A stretch of 64,000 nucleotides of DNA, from the NCBI GenBank assembly GCA_913057435.1, contig CAJXNY010000015.1:37580-101579 (forward strand), in the 5' to 3' direction. Below are positions 56,013 to 64,000 of the stretch, piece after piece. A program made the position numbers and the translations under genes. Within the stretch, counting starts at the first letter, position 1, and each line of letters begins with the position of its first letter. This stretch comes from an uncultured Oceanospirillaceae bacterium. GTDB lineage: Bacteria > Pseudomonadota > Gammaproteobacteria > Pseudomonadales > Balneatricaceae. The notes beneath the pieces were generated by a model that was given only the letters and a program-made list of their open reading frames with translations, made no database searches and had not been told where the DNA came from.

Positions 56013-57932
56013 TCAGGCTGCCGTCTGAGACTCTGCATTTACGTCGGCACCAGGTACCACCGAGTGTAAACCGGTCCGGATACACACTGCTGGCAGGTAA
56101 ATATTGACCTCAGCTCCCTCGCCCTGCTCACTGGTCACTTCAATCCGCCCACCATGCTGGTCGATAATGTTATGGCTTATCGACAACCCCAACCCTGAAC
56201 CCTGACCGATCGGCCGGGTCGTATAAAACGGCGTAAATAGCTTACTGATGTCCTGCTGGGCAATTCCTACCCCGGTATCTCGCACTTTGATCACCACATC
56301 TCCCCGTTCAAGCCGGGTACTGATATAGATTTTTCCCTCAACCTCTATCGCTTGCACAGCGTTTCTGACCACATTCAGGATAACCTGATTAATCTGGCTT
56401 CGCACAGCCCTGACCTGGGGCAGCGTCTGGCGCTCCAGTACCACATCACAGTGGTAATCCATATCACTTTTCAACACGCCCAGAATAGTATCAATACAGA
56501 GGTTTACATCCACTAGCTCGGCGGTTGCCAGCCATTCATCAGCAAAAGTCTTCAGTCCTTGCACAATAACTTCAATACGCGCTGCCCCTTCACAGGAATC
56601 AAACAGTAACGGTGCCAGGTCTTCCATCAAAAAATCCAGATCCTGAGACTGCTCCGCTTCCGCCAGACGAGCCTGCAGTAACGCCTGCAAGTCAGGGTCG
56701 GCCCGATGCGCCTGACAGAACACCACCAGCTGCATTAAGGTTTCAGTATATTCACGCAAAGTGGTCAGGTTACTTTTCACACAGCCCAGTGGGTTGTTAA
56801 TCTCATGAGCCACTCCAGCAGACAGGGTGCCAATACTGGCCATCCGCTCTGTCTGAATTAATTGCGCCTGCTTGTTTTTTACACTTTCAGCTAACGTCTG
56901 CAGCTGCTGATTCTGACTTTCCAGCGCCCGCTCACGCTTAAGCACATTGGCTGACATCCGCCGAAACTCAGTTGCCAGCTGATATAGTTCCTCCGACCTG
57001 TTCGAGGCTCTTAAGGCCTGAAGAGGCCGGCGGTCACCGAGCGCCAACGCCGACACCGCCCGCTGTAATTGACGCACTGGACGCACCAGCCAGCGCATCA
57101 CCAACAGATAACTGACCCCCCCGACAATGAGCATTGCTACAGACATTGCCACTAGCAGCTCCAGCACAATCTCATCACGCGCCGCCAGCGCTCGAGTCAT
57201 ATCAACACGGTAACGCAGCATCACCCCGACATCCTCCCAGTACTGCTCGACCACGCCCCCGTCGTCAACCAGCTCACCAAGACTGAATACAGACTTTCCA
57301 TTACGTTCAATATTTAAATGGATACCCTTGAGCTGCTCTCTCAGGTGTAATTGCTGCAGCATCGCCACCATAGGGATGCGTGCGATGAGCAAGCTATGGA
57401 CCTGCCCCTGCTGATTGACCGGCACTGCCAACAGCCAGTAATACTGCCCCTCGACCCGACTTAACGACACATAGGAACCAGCGTCACCGACAAGCAGATC
57501 AGGCACCCAGTCGAGAGTCATCGGAGGTGGGGAAGGCGATGTAGCAGGGGCAGTCGAGGCGAGTAGCTTAAGTTGATTATCAAACCAGAATAGCGGGTAT
57601 AACTCACCCAGCACGCTTACTTCAGACAAGAAAGCCTCACGACTCAGAGGACCACTGAGATCACTGCTTTGCGACATAAAACCGAGCAAGCGACCATTTT
57701 CATGCAAGCTCTGTTGCCGATCACTCAACCAGGCCTGCAAAGATAACTGCAAGGTCGCTACTTCACGGCGCAAGGAATCCTGCTCAACACGCTCCAGTAC
57801 ATCCCTCATATGAACTGCCACCAGCGTACAACAGACAAGGGCAACAACCCCTCCCCCCATAACAACCAGCCTTACCAGGCTGCTGGCCAGTGGTCGATAT
57901 CCTTTTCGTGGAAGCTGCCCAGACTCAGCCAT
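56013..57932 (-). CDS. Sensor histidine kinase (639 aa)
   Basis: The ATG at 57932 (MAESGQLPRKGYRPLASSLV) overlaps the response-regulator stop by eight bases and has SD GGAG. Two membrane helices (about 20-45 and 250-275) bracket a periplasmic domain of about 200 residues. HAMP, coiled coil, HisKA 'GVAHEINNPLGCVKSNLTTL', and HATPase with 'VVRNAVQAIE', 'IKVRDTGVGIAQQ' and 'GQGSGLGLSISHNIIDQHGG' follow. A complete membrane kinase; the ligand is unknown. Operon order is regulator then kinase. Confidence 0.93.
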   Translation of the reverse strand: MAESGQLPRKGYRPLASSLVRLVVMGGGVVALVCCTLVAVHMRDVLERVEQDSLRREVATLQLSLQAWLSDRQQSLHENGRLLGFMSQSSDLSGPLSREAFLSEVSVLGELYPLFWFDNQLKLLASTAPATSPSPPPMTLDWVPDLLVGDAGSYVSLSRVEGQYYWLLAVPVNQQGQVHSLLIARIPMVAMLQQLHLREQLKGIHLNIERNGKSVFSLGELVDDGGVVEQYWEDVGVMLRYRVDMTRALAARDEIVLELLVAMSVAMLIVGGVSYLLVMRWLVRPVRQLQRAVSALALGDRRPLQALRASNRSEELYQLATEFRRMSANVLKRERALESQNQQLQTLAESVKNKQAQLIQTERMASIGTLSAGVAHEINNPLGCVKSNLTTLREYTETLMQLVVFCQAHRADPDLQALLQARLAEAEQSQDLDFLMEDLAPLLFDSCEGAARIEVIVQGLKTFADEWLATAELVDVNLCIDTILGVLKSDMDYHCDVVLERQTLPQVRAVRSQINQVILNVVRNAVQAIEVEGKIYISTRLERGDVVIKVRDTGVGIAQQDISKLFTPFYTTRPIGQGSGLGLSISHNIIDQHGGRIEVTSEQGEGAEVNIYLPAVCIRTGLHSVVPGADVNAESQTAA

Positions 57933-58509
57933 CGCACAGCTCCGCCGTCTCAGCAATCAGACAGGCTATACGCTGTTGCAGCTCGGTATTATCGAACGGT
58001 TTTGACAAGGCATCATTCGCGCCCAGATCAATGGCACGCTGTAGCTGGTTATCAGGCAAGGCCGAAATAACCAGCACTTTGAGATCACGATAACGGGGCT
58101 GATGACGGATATAACGCAGCACGTCAAAACCATCCAGACCCGGCATACTCAGATCCAGAGTCACCAGCACCGGATCAAGCCGCTCCAGCAAACTACCCGC
58201 ACTAAAACCATCTTCAGCAACAAAGGTTTCATAGCCAGCACGCCGCAACGCCCGCTGTAGTGCGTTTGCCATAGAGCGATCATCATCAATGATCAATACC
58301 CGCTTTGAGGTCGCCTTCAGCTGCTCAGGCAAGGCGATACCGTGTTGATCAAGACAGCTTATCAGGGAGGTGATTTTCACCCGAGAGTCAGGAATACAAG
58401 CCGCAGGTTTTGCCACCAGCGCGCCTTTTTCGGCCCAGCCAATAACCTGCTCTATCGGCAGCTTGCAGTATTTTGCTATCTCATCAAAAGTGAGTTCAGG
58501 CTCTGCCAT
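57925..58509 (-). CDS. Response regulator with N-terminal excisionase/MerR-like HTH and C-terminal REC (194 aa)
   Basis: The start at 58509 (MAEPELTFDEIAKYCKLPIE) follows CGGAGACG. Residues 5-65 look like a small winged helix of the excisionase/MerR type ('LTFDEIAKYCKLPIEQVIGW', 'AEKGALVAKPA'). Residues about 75-190 are a receiver domain: 'KRVLIIDDDRSMANALQRAL', phospho-Asp in 'VLVTLDLSMPGLDGFDVLRY', Lys in 'GANDALSKPFDNTELQQ'. DNA-binding before the receiver is the reverse of the usual order. It overlaps the kinase gene, so the two form a pair. Confidence 0.88.
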   Translation of the reverse strand: MAEPELTFDEIAKYCKLPIEQVIGWAEKGALVAKPAACIPDSRVKITSLISCLDQHGIALPEQLKATSKRVLIIDDDRSMANALQRALRRAGYETFVAEDGFSAGSLLERLDPVLVTLDLSMPGLDGFDVLRYIRHQPRYRDLKVLVISALPDNQLQRAIDLGANDALSKPFDNTELQQRIACLIAETAELCDG

Positions 58510-58560
58510 GGTCGTCTCCGTACGTTTAGACTCACAAAGGTATAGCACAGACTTGGCCAG

Positions 58561-59931
58561 TTACCCGTCTGTTTGAGCAGATTCGTACAACGCCAGTGAG
58601 GTTTTGCGTGCCTGCGCATAATCAATGACCGGCGCGCGCTGCAATTGACCGGCAGGCAACCACTGTTGAACAAACTGCCCCTGGGGATCAAATCTGTCCA
58701 GCTGGCGCTGCGGATTAAAAATCCGGAAATAGGGAGCCGCATCAGCGCCCACTGAGGCACTCCACTGCCAGCCGCCCCGGTTGGAGGCGAAATCTCCATC
58801 AATAAGCTGGGCCATAAAAAAGCGCTCTCCCCAGCGCCAGTCAATCCGCAACAGCTTGGTCAGAAACGAGGCGGTGAGCATCCGTAACCGGTTATGCATC
58901 CAGCCCGTTTCACGTAACTGGCACATCGCTGCATCAACCAGTGCAAAGCCGGTTTCACCCTGGCACCAGGCCTGGAACAGCTGTGGATCGTTATGCCACT
59001 GAATACGTTGTTCGACCGCCGGACGAAACGGCCGCCCCTGGCTCAGTTCCGGAAAATCCACCAGCAAATGACGATAGAACTCACGCCAGATCAGCTCCGT
59101 TAACCAGCTGCTGTCCAGCCAGCTGTCGTCGCAACAGGCCTGTTGCAACTGCAGCAGACACTGGCGGGGCGATAGCACCCCACACGCCAGCCAGGGAGAC
59201 AGCGTGGACGTTGCCTGTTGCGCCGGATAATCCCGCCGCTGGGCATAGTCCGGCTCACGCTGTTGCAAAAACTGCTGCAAACGCTGCCCGGCCACCACCT
59301 CACCCGCAGGCCATAAATCCCTCCGGTAACCACCACTAAACAGCGCGTCAACTGCCTGGCATTCAAGCCCCACCGGTACACTAATGCCATCAATCCCTGG
59401 CGGCTGTACCGCAGGCAAGGGAATCAGTGCCGGATAATGTGCCAGCAAAAAGCGCCGCCAGCTACGTGCAAACGGGGTAAACACTTTAAACGGCGTCCCC
59501 TGCCCCGTGCGCAACTGCTGTGGCGCAACAATCAGATCACCACAGGCCTGAGCATCACAGCTCACCCCATGCTGACTGAGCAAACCGATCACCTGCTCAT
59601 CCCGGCGCAGCTCATTCAGGGGCCACTCCCGATTAAAATGCAGCGTACGAGCCCCCAGCTGCCGGGCAACAGCCAGCAGCGCCGGCGCACAACTGGCATA
59701 ATCAGTGAGCGACAGTACTCGCAGTGGAATATTGAACTGAGCCAGCTCCACAGCCAATGCCCGCACATTATCCCACCAGAACGCCAGCCGGGCTGGCGCA
59801 TCATCGTGTTGCCGCCACTGATCCGGCGTCAGGGTAACGACGGCAGTGACACCCTGCTGCGGCTGCGCGGCATTATACAAGGCAGGGTTATCACACACCC
59901 TCAGGTCATTCCGAAACCAGACAAGTCTCAT
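58561..59931 (-). CDS. phrB: Deoxyribodipyrimidine photolyase, class I CPD type (456 aa)
   Basis: 456 residues. The N-terminal antenna domain opens 'MRLVWFRNDLRVCDNPALYN'. The FAD domain carries 'LSPWLACGVLSPRQCL', 'WREFYRHLLVDFPELSQGRP', 'TGWMHNRLRMLTASFLTKLL' and 'DGDFASNRGGWQWSASVGAD', including the Trp and Asn residues of the active site. It repairs pyrimidine dimers with blue light. It overlaps the upstream gene by four bases (ATGA), the ybgA-phr arrangement of E. coli. Confidence 0.96.
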   Translation of the reverse strand: MRLVWFRNDLRVCDNPALYNAAQPQQGVTAVVTLTPDQWRQHDDAPARLAFWWDNVRALAVELAQFNIPLRVLSLTDYASCAPALLAVARQLGARTLHFNREWPLNELRRDEQVIGLLSQHGVSCDAQACGDLIVAPQQLRTGQGTPFKVFTPFARSWRRFLLAHYPALIPLPAVQPPGIDGISVPVGLECQAVDALFSGGYRRDLWPAGEVVAGQRLQQFLQQREPDYAQRRDYPAQQATSTLSPWLACGVLSPRQCLLQLQQACCDDSWLDSSWLTELIWREFYRHLLVDFPELSQGRPFRPAVEQRIQWHNDPQLFQAWCQGETGFALVDAAMCQLRETGWMHNRLRMLTASFLTKLLRIDWRWGERFFMAQLIDGDFASNRGGWQWSASVGADAAPYFRIFNPQRQLDRFDPQGQFVQQWLPAGQLQRAPVIDYAQARKTSLALYESAQTDG

Positions 59932-60914
59932 ATATAGTTGCGCAGCCCCAGCTCATGCGGATAGGGGTCCAGGTAGGCCTGTTCATTAATATACTCACTG
60001 CCATAGCGCTTGAGGTAATGCTTAAGCAGGGTCAACGGCACTACAAGATGCACCTCACCTCGGCGGTATTGCTCTATCGTGTCCACCAGCTCCTGCTTGC
60101 AGTCACCGTCGATCGATTTTTTCAAATAACCAAAAATATGCAGCAACGTATTGGCATGGGATTTACGCCCGGCTCGCTCCTTAAGATACCCCATCAGCTG
60201 GTTGAGATACTCAGGCATCAGCGCCTCCAGTGGCATCGCGGTCGCGTCAGCCAGTAACCGACCCAGCGCCTGATAGCCTGGATAGCTATGCGCCATCAGC
60301 GTGTATTTGTAACGGGCATGAAATTGCTGAATTTTATGGAAACTTGGTTCCGGCTCGACAACCTGCTTCCAATGATGCAGGGCAAACACCCGTAGAATAA
60401 AGTTTTCCCGCAATACCGGATCATTCAGTCGCGCTTCTTCTTCGACCGGTAACCAGGGCATCGCATCCATCAGGGCCCGAGCAAAAAGACCACTACCCGA
60501 ACCATCCGGGTTGCCATTAGGGTGGTACACCTTAACTCGCTCCATACCACAGCTGGGCGAGCCCTTAGTCAGGATATAACCACAGAGGTGACTATGGCTG
60601 GCAGCAAAATCTCGACCACTGTCAATCAATGCATCGGTGACATTAAGGCCCGGATCATCCGTTCCCAGAGCCTGCGGCTGAGCGTTGTCCCCCACCAGCC
60701 GAATGGGCTGGCGCGGCACCCCCAGCCCTATCGCCATTTCGGGACAGAAGGATTCATACTGAAAACACTCCTGCAACACCTCAAGACAATAGCGAGAACG
60801 TTTATGCCCGCCATTAAAGCGCACTTCCTGGCCAAGCAGGCAAGCGCTGATGCCAACCGGAATCTGCTGCACTTCAGTGGCTTTATCTGTCATTGAATTT
60901 TGCGATCCATTCAT
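59928..60914 (-). CDS. DUF523-DUF1722 (YbgA) protein (328 aa)
   Basis: 328 residues. The N-terminal DUF523 part has 'VGISACLLGQEVRFNGGHKR', 'CPEMAIGLGVPRQPIRLVGD' and 'GYILTKGSPSCGMERVKVY'. The C-terminal DUF1722/YbgA part (about 205-320) has 'FHARYKYTLMAHSYPGYQAL' and 'HIFGYLKKSIDGDCKQELVD'. SD AGGAGAG fits the start at 60914. Often linked to photolyase genes; function unknown, with a possible link to light or DNA-damage responses. Confidence 0.93.
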   Translation of the reverse strand: MNGSQNSMTDKATEVQQIPVGISACLLGQEVRFNGGHKRSRYCLEVLQECFQYESFCPEMAIGLGVPRQPIRLVGDNAQPQALGTDDPGLNVTDALIDSGRDFAASHSHLCGYILTKGSPSCGMERVKVYHPNGNPDGSGSGLFARALMDAMPWLPVEEEARLNDPVLRENFILRVFALHHWKQVVEPEPSFHKIQQFHARYKYTLMAHSYPGYQALGRLLADATAMPLEALMPEYLNQLMGYLKERAGRKSHANTLLHIFGYLKKSIDGDCKQELVDTIEQYRRGEVHLVVPLTLLKHYLKRYGSEYINEQAYLDPYPHELGLRNYI

Positions 60915-61266
60915 GGGGCTCTCCTAATATTTTTATCTGCTACTTGTTATAGACCCTATTGAAGCAAATGGGTTGCGAAAACAATGTGATATCAGATGAA
61001 CCTTACTCCAGACGACCAGCAAAAACCCTAACTCACCTTGTCAGCAACCGTCTCGGATAAATTGAGTCAGACATTGATTCTGAAGAGGCAGAACACAACG
61101 GAGAACCGCTGCAAGGAGACGAAAATGAACGATTATGAACTAAATCTTAGCACTCTAACGAACAACGCCTCGAGCCAAAGGACTCAGGGCGCTGGTCACT
61201 ACACTTGAACTGCCTGTTACGCGACAGCTCGCTATTCAGATCACATCAATTGAAGGACGTTAGCAC
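60915..61266. other. 352-bp intergenic region with one possible 27-aa ORF
   Basis: Nothing is recognised except a short plus-strand frame at 61124..61207 (MNDYELNLSTLTNNASSQRT plus seven residues) with a strong AAGGAGACG site upstream. It may be a leader peptide or a small protein; no terminator or membrane helix is linked to it. The region should also hold the promoter of the DUF523 gene. Confidence 0.35.
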
Positions 61267-62955
61267 TCAAACCTGAAAGCGACCGACCAGACCAATCAGA
61301 CGCTGCTCCAGCTGCTGCACCTCATTAGAGGACTTCTCTACCCGACCAGCATTTTCTTCCGTACGAATAGAGATATCTGCAATATGTTGCATACTGCGCG
61401 CCACCTCATCAGCAGCCACCGTCTGCTCTTCTGCGGCACTGGCGATCTGCGCATTCAAGGCATTGATATTCGCCACAGCCTGGGTAATTGATTCCAGCGA
61501 GTCAGTCGTATTCCCCGCCTTATCAACCGTATGCCGAGTATTTGCCCGGCTGTCACCCATCACACCAACCGCATTTTTAGCGCCTGTTTGCAGCTTTTCA
61601 ACCATTTGCTGAATCTCCTGAGTGCTCTGCTGCGTCCGCGTTGCCAGAGTACGCACCTCATCCGCTACCACCGAAAACCCTCGCCCTTGCTCACCGGCAC
61701 GGGCCGCTTCAATCGCCGCATTAAGGGCCAGCAAATTGGTCTGATCGGCAATATCACGAATCACATTCACTACCGAGCCGATCTGTTCAGCATCATTCGC
61801 CAGCTGCTCAATCACATCGGCAGCACTGTTCACCCCATCTACCAGCTGATGAATGGATTGCACGGTGTTCTGGACTTCTGCCCGACCACCATGGGCCGCA
61901 CTATCCGCACTATTTGCGCAGTCAGCAGCCTGCGTCGCACTACTGGCAACCTGCTGCACCGCCACTGCCATTTCTTCTATTGAGGCTGCTACCTGCTCCG
62001 TTTCATCTTTCTGCACTGACAGATCATGATGCGTGCCCTTAACCACCGACTGCAGGCGGCCTGACGAGTGGGATAGCTCATCAACACCCTGCTTAACCTC
62101 ACCGACCAGCCGTTGAATCATCTCAGCGAAAACATTAAAGCCCTGTGCCAGCTCACCAATCTCATCGCCTGAGTCCACGTCGAGCCGTCGGGTAAGATCC
62201 CCCTTGCCCTTACCAATATCTTTCAGCGCCTTCACCGCTTTTTTCAACGGCCGCGTTAATGTGTTCGAAAACCAGGTAGCAACCGACACCATTACCGCAA
62301 TCAATACTCCACCCACACCCAGCACTATCAGTAGCGTATTCCAGATACGGGCGCTAAGCGCGGCATGCATCGCATTAACCTGATCGTCGATATCATCGAT
62401 ATACATCCCGGTACCCAGCATGATGTCGAGCCCTGGCAGCGGTGTAGCATAACTGAGTTTCGGCACTACCTTATTGCGCGACGGCTTGAGCCATTCATAT
62501 TGCACATAACCGCCGCCACTGCGCGCTTTGGCAATCAATTCCTTGATCATGAATACGCCTTTATTATCCCTGCTCTGGAGCATACTCTGACCTTCCTGAG
62601 CCGGGCTATTACGGATTGCCAATGCAACACCGTCGTAACTGTAGGCAAACATATAGCCATCATTCCCCTCTCCATACCGTAGCTCACGTAGTACAGCCAA
62701 CACCTGCTGCCTCACCTCGTCATCCGACAGTCGCGCATTGAGCAACAAAGGCTGTACTGCACTCTTTGCAATATCAGTGTAATGACGCAGCGTCTCACGC
62801 TTATCATTTATCAGATCGGCGCGGATCTGCTGAATTTCAGCGAAGCCGAGCGCATAGAGCTCACTACGAACAATGAGGGTGATCGTTACCAGCGAAATAA
62901 TCAGTGGCAATAGCGTAAGCAGCAGGATTTTATAGCGCAAAGAAAGGTTAGCCAT
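61267..62955 (-). CDS. Methyl-accepting chemotaxis protein with Cache sensor (562 aa)
   Basis: The start at 62955 ([20 protein letters not shown]) follows CTGGAG. First membrane helix at 8-30; periplasmic single Cache domain (about 35-185, '[20 protein letters not shown]', '[20 protein letters not shown]'); second helix at about 190-215; HAMP; and the signalling domain with the hairpin '[20 protein letters not shown]', '[20 protein letters not shown]'. No CheR-docking pentapeptide is seen at the C-terminus. The Cache type usually senses small carboxylates. Confidence 0.95.
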   Translation of the reverse strand: MANLSLRYKILLLTLLPLIISLVTITLIVRSELYALGFAEIQQIRADLINDKRETLRHYTDIAKSAVQPLLLNARLSDDEVRQQVLAVLRELRYGEGNDGYMFAYSYDGVALAIRNSPAQEGQSMLQSRDNKGVFMIKELIAKARSGGGYVQYEWLKPSRNKVVPKLSYATPLPGLDIMLGTGMYIDDIDDQVNAMHAALSARIWNTLLIVLGVGGVLIAVMVSVATWFSNTLTRPLKKAVKALKDIGKGKGDLTRRLDVDSGDEIGELAQGFNVFAEMIQRLVGEVKQGVDELSHSSGRLQSVVKGTHHDLSVQKDETEQVAASIEEMAVAVQQVASSATQAADCANSADSAAHGGRAEVQNTVQSIHQLVDGVNSAADVIEQLANDAEQIGSVVNVIRDIADQTNLLALNAAIEAARAGEQGRGFSVVADEVRTLATRTQQSTQEIQQMVEKLQTGAKNAVGVMGDSRANTRHTVDKAGNTTDSLESITQAVANINALNAQIASAAEEQTVAADEVARSMQHIADISIRTEENAGRVEKSSNEVQQLEQRLIGLVGRFQV

Positions 62956-63255
62956 CAGGAAACTCCAGGTCCATATAGAGACGCCACAGATGACTACAGC
63001 TACCCCTTCACTGCCCCATGGCATAAAAATCAGAGTAAACACATAGCGACGTGGTGGCTTTTATACGCCGACTGTATGACAGATTTTCGACAGCCTGAAA
63101 AAACCACTCCATTGATCCAGCTTCAAACAACACATATCAATAACCACACCCGATAGCCGACACAGAACAGAGACGGTAGGATATGGGCTCAAATATTTTT
63201 TGAGTACTTGCTACCGCCATGCACCTTTATTACGGCGGCCATACGGAGATGTACC

Positions 63256-63810
63256 ATGCTACGACGCAGCCTGCTTCTGATGATGACGCTTTCACTCAGC
63301 CCGCTCTCGCTGGCCGACAGCACCCATATAGAACTGAAAACCAACATGGGCGCCATTCAACTGGAGCTGTACCCTGAACAGGCCCCTAAAACCGTTGAGA
63401 ATTTTTTACGTTACATCGACAACGGTTTTTATCAGGGCACCATTTTTCACCGGGTCATCGACAACTTTATGATTCAGGGCGGTGGCTTTACCCCGGACAT
63501 GGGTAAGAAAACGCCTGCTGCACCGATTGAAAACGAGTCAATCGGCGGCCTGAGCAACACCCGCGGCACCATCTCCATGGCCCGTACCAGCAATCCACAC
63601 AGCGCCACCAGCCAGTTCTTTATCAATACCAAGGACAATCTCAATCTGGATGGCCGCTCCCGCCGCCCCGGCTACACTGTCTTTGGCAAAGTCACCCAGG
63701 GCATGGACGTGATCAACAAAATCAGCGCAACCAGCACCCACTCTGTTGGCCCTTACCAGAACGTCCCCAGCCAGCCGATTATCATCGAGTCCACCCGCCG
63801 GTTGCCATAA
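63256..63810 (+). CDS. ppiA: Periplasmic peptidyl-prolyl cis-trans isomerase, cyclophilin type (184 aa)
   Basis: The ATG at 63256 follows CGGAG. A signal peptide (MLRRSLLLMMTLSLSPLSLA) precedes the cyclophilin domain: 'NFLRYIDNGFYQGTIFHRVI', 'DNFMIQGGGFTPDM', 'SMARTSNPHSATSQFFIN' and 'GYTVFGKVTQGMDVI', with the catalytic Arg of 'FHRVI' and Phe of 'QFFIN'. Assists proline isomerisation during periplasmic folding. A terminator follows directly. Confidence 0.95.
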   Translation: MLRRSLLLMMTLSLSPLSLADSTHIELKTNMGAIQLELYPEQAPKTVENFLRYIDNGFYQGTIFHRVIDNFMIQGGGFTPDMGKKTPAAPIENESIGGLSNTRGTISMARTSNPHSATSQFFINTKDNLNLDGRSRRPGYTVFGKVTQGMDVINKISATSTHSVGPYQNVPSQPIIIESTRRLP

Positions 63811-63818
63811 TGTCGATC

Positions 63819-63844
63819 AGGCCCTGTACTCACAGGGCCTTTTT
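63819..63844 (+). terminator. Intrinsic terminator after ppiA
   Basis: AGGCCCTG, six-base loop, CAGGGCCT and TTTT: eight perfect pairs. Confidence 0.9.
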
Positions 63845-63852
63845 ACAGGCAC

Positions 63853-63928
63853 AAAAAAACCAGCACAGGGCTGGCAGTGTTCAAACAGACAAATTTCAGA
63901 CGTAAAAAAACCAGCACGCTGGCTGGTT
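63853..63928 (-). terminator. Two tandem terminators downstream of tRNA-Gly
   Basis: On the minus strand AACCAGC pairs with GCTGGTT followed by a T-run (63904..63928), and CCAGC pairs with GCTGG followed by seven T (63853..63874). They end the tRNA transcript read from beyond the right edge. Confidence 0.85.
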
Positions 63929-63954
63929 CTCTTTATTCTTCCGAAGAAGAAGAT

Positions 63955-64000
63955 TGGAGCGGAAAACGAGATTCGAACTCGCGACCCCGACCTTGGCAAG
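63955..64000 (-). tRNA. tRNA-Gly (GCC), partial, 5' part outside window
   Basis: On the minus strand the anticodon arm CTTGCCAAGG (anticodon GCC), variable loop, T arm 'GCGAGTTCGAATCTCGT' and acceptor end with encoded CCA are visible. The D arm and acceptor 5' strand lie beyond 64000. Confidence 0.92.

Overview
The window is a piece of a gammaproteobacterial chromosome carrying most of a temperate prophage. The host block thrS-infC-rpmI-rplT-pheS-pheT-ihfA-merR-tRNA-Pro is the order seen in Pseudomonas and related marine lineages. With lutABC, azlCD, Cache chemoreceptors and GGDEF/EAL proteins it suggests an Oceanospirillales/Pseudomonadales-type organism; genus is not resolved.

Positions 1 to about 35,895 are prophage. 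It is inserted at the 3' end of a tRNA-Pro(GGG) gene, next to its integrase; the other end lies beyond position 1. The plan is lambdoid. An operator region at 26.03-26.11 kb (OR) separates cI (rightward) from cro and the leftward early operon: RHH protein, Gp49-Tad2 fusion, two replication proteins with an iteron origin, NinB, ASCH, PAPS-reductase-like, DUF1364, RusA, and a gene of unknown function in the Q position. A second region at 29.39-29.43 kb (OL) drives the rightward operon: small proteins, Bet recombinase, YqaJ-type exonuclease, FtsK-gamma-like protein, CsrA, excisionase and integrase. Between cI and OL, in the position of lambda rexAB, lies a three-gene cassette: STAS-GHKL ATPase, STAS-like DUF4325 and a membrane protein. 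An immI-like locus (XRE-RHH regulator divergent from an AntA/AntB antirepressor) and AT-rich membrane-protein morons lie at 13.8-18.3 kb. The late operon (13.7 kb down to 1) encodes lysis, terminase, portal, scaffold, an N4-gp56-type major capsid, adaptor, tail hub and fibres, so a podovirus-like virion is joined to lambdoid control.

The most unusual signal is post-transcriptional. The prophage encodes CsrA. Its early transcripts carry GGAC motifs between the Shine-Dalgarno sequence and the start codon of many genes and in hairpin loops, including a run of seven consecutive hairpins at 24.29-24.51 kb with GGAC in every loop. This looks like a phage-borne CsrA regulon with a CsrB-like decoy. 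The late operon carries a different family of hairpins, with GNRA-type loops, in nearly every intergenic gap, including an evenly spaced array upstream of terS.

From 36 kb onward the sequence is host. After the translation block come a GntR regulator divergent from lutABC (L-lactate oxidation), an AraC regulator convergent with azlDC, a MarR-GNAT protein, a periplasmic-sensor GGDEF-EAL protein, a YciH-like SUI1 protein, dgt, an orphan DUF2063 protein, a histidine kinase with an HTH-REC partner, ybgA-like/phr, a Cache chemoreceptor, a periplasmic cyclophilin, and the 3' part of a tRNA-Gly(GCC) cut by the window edge.
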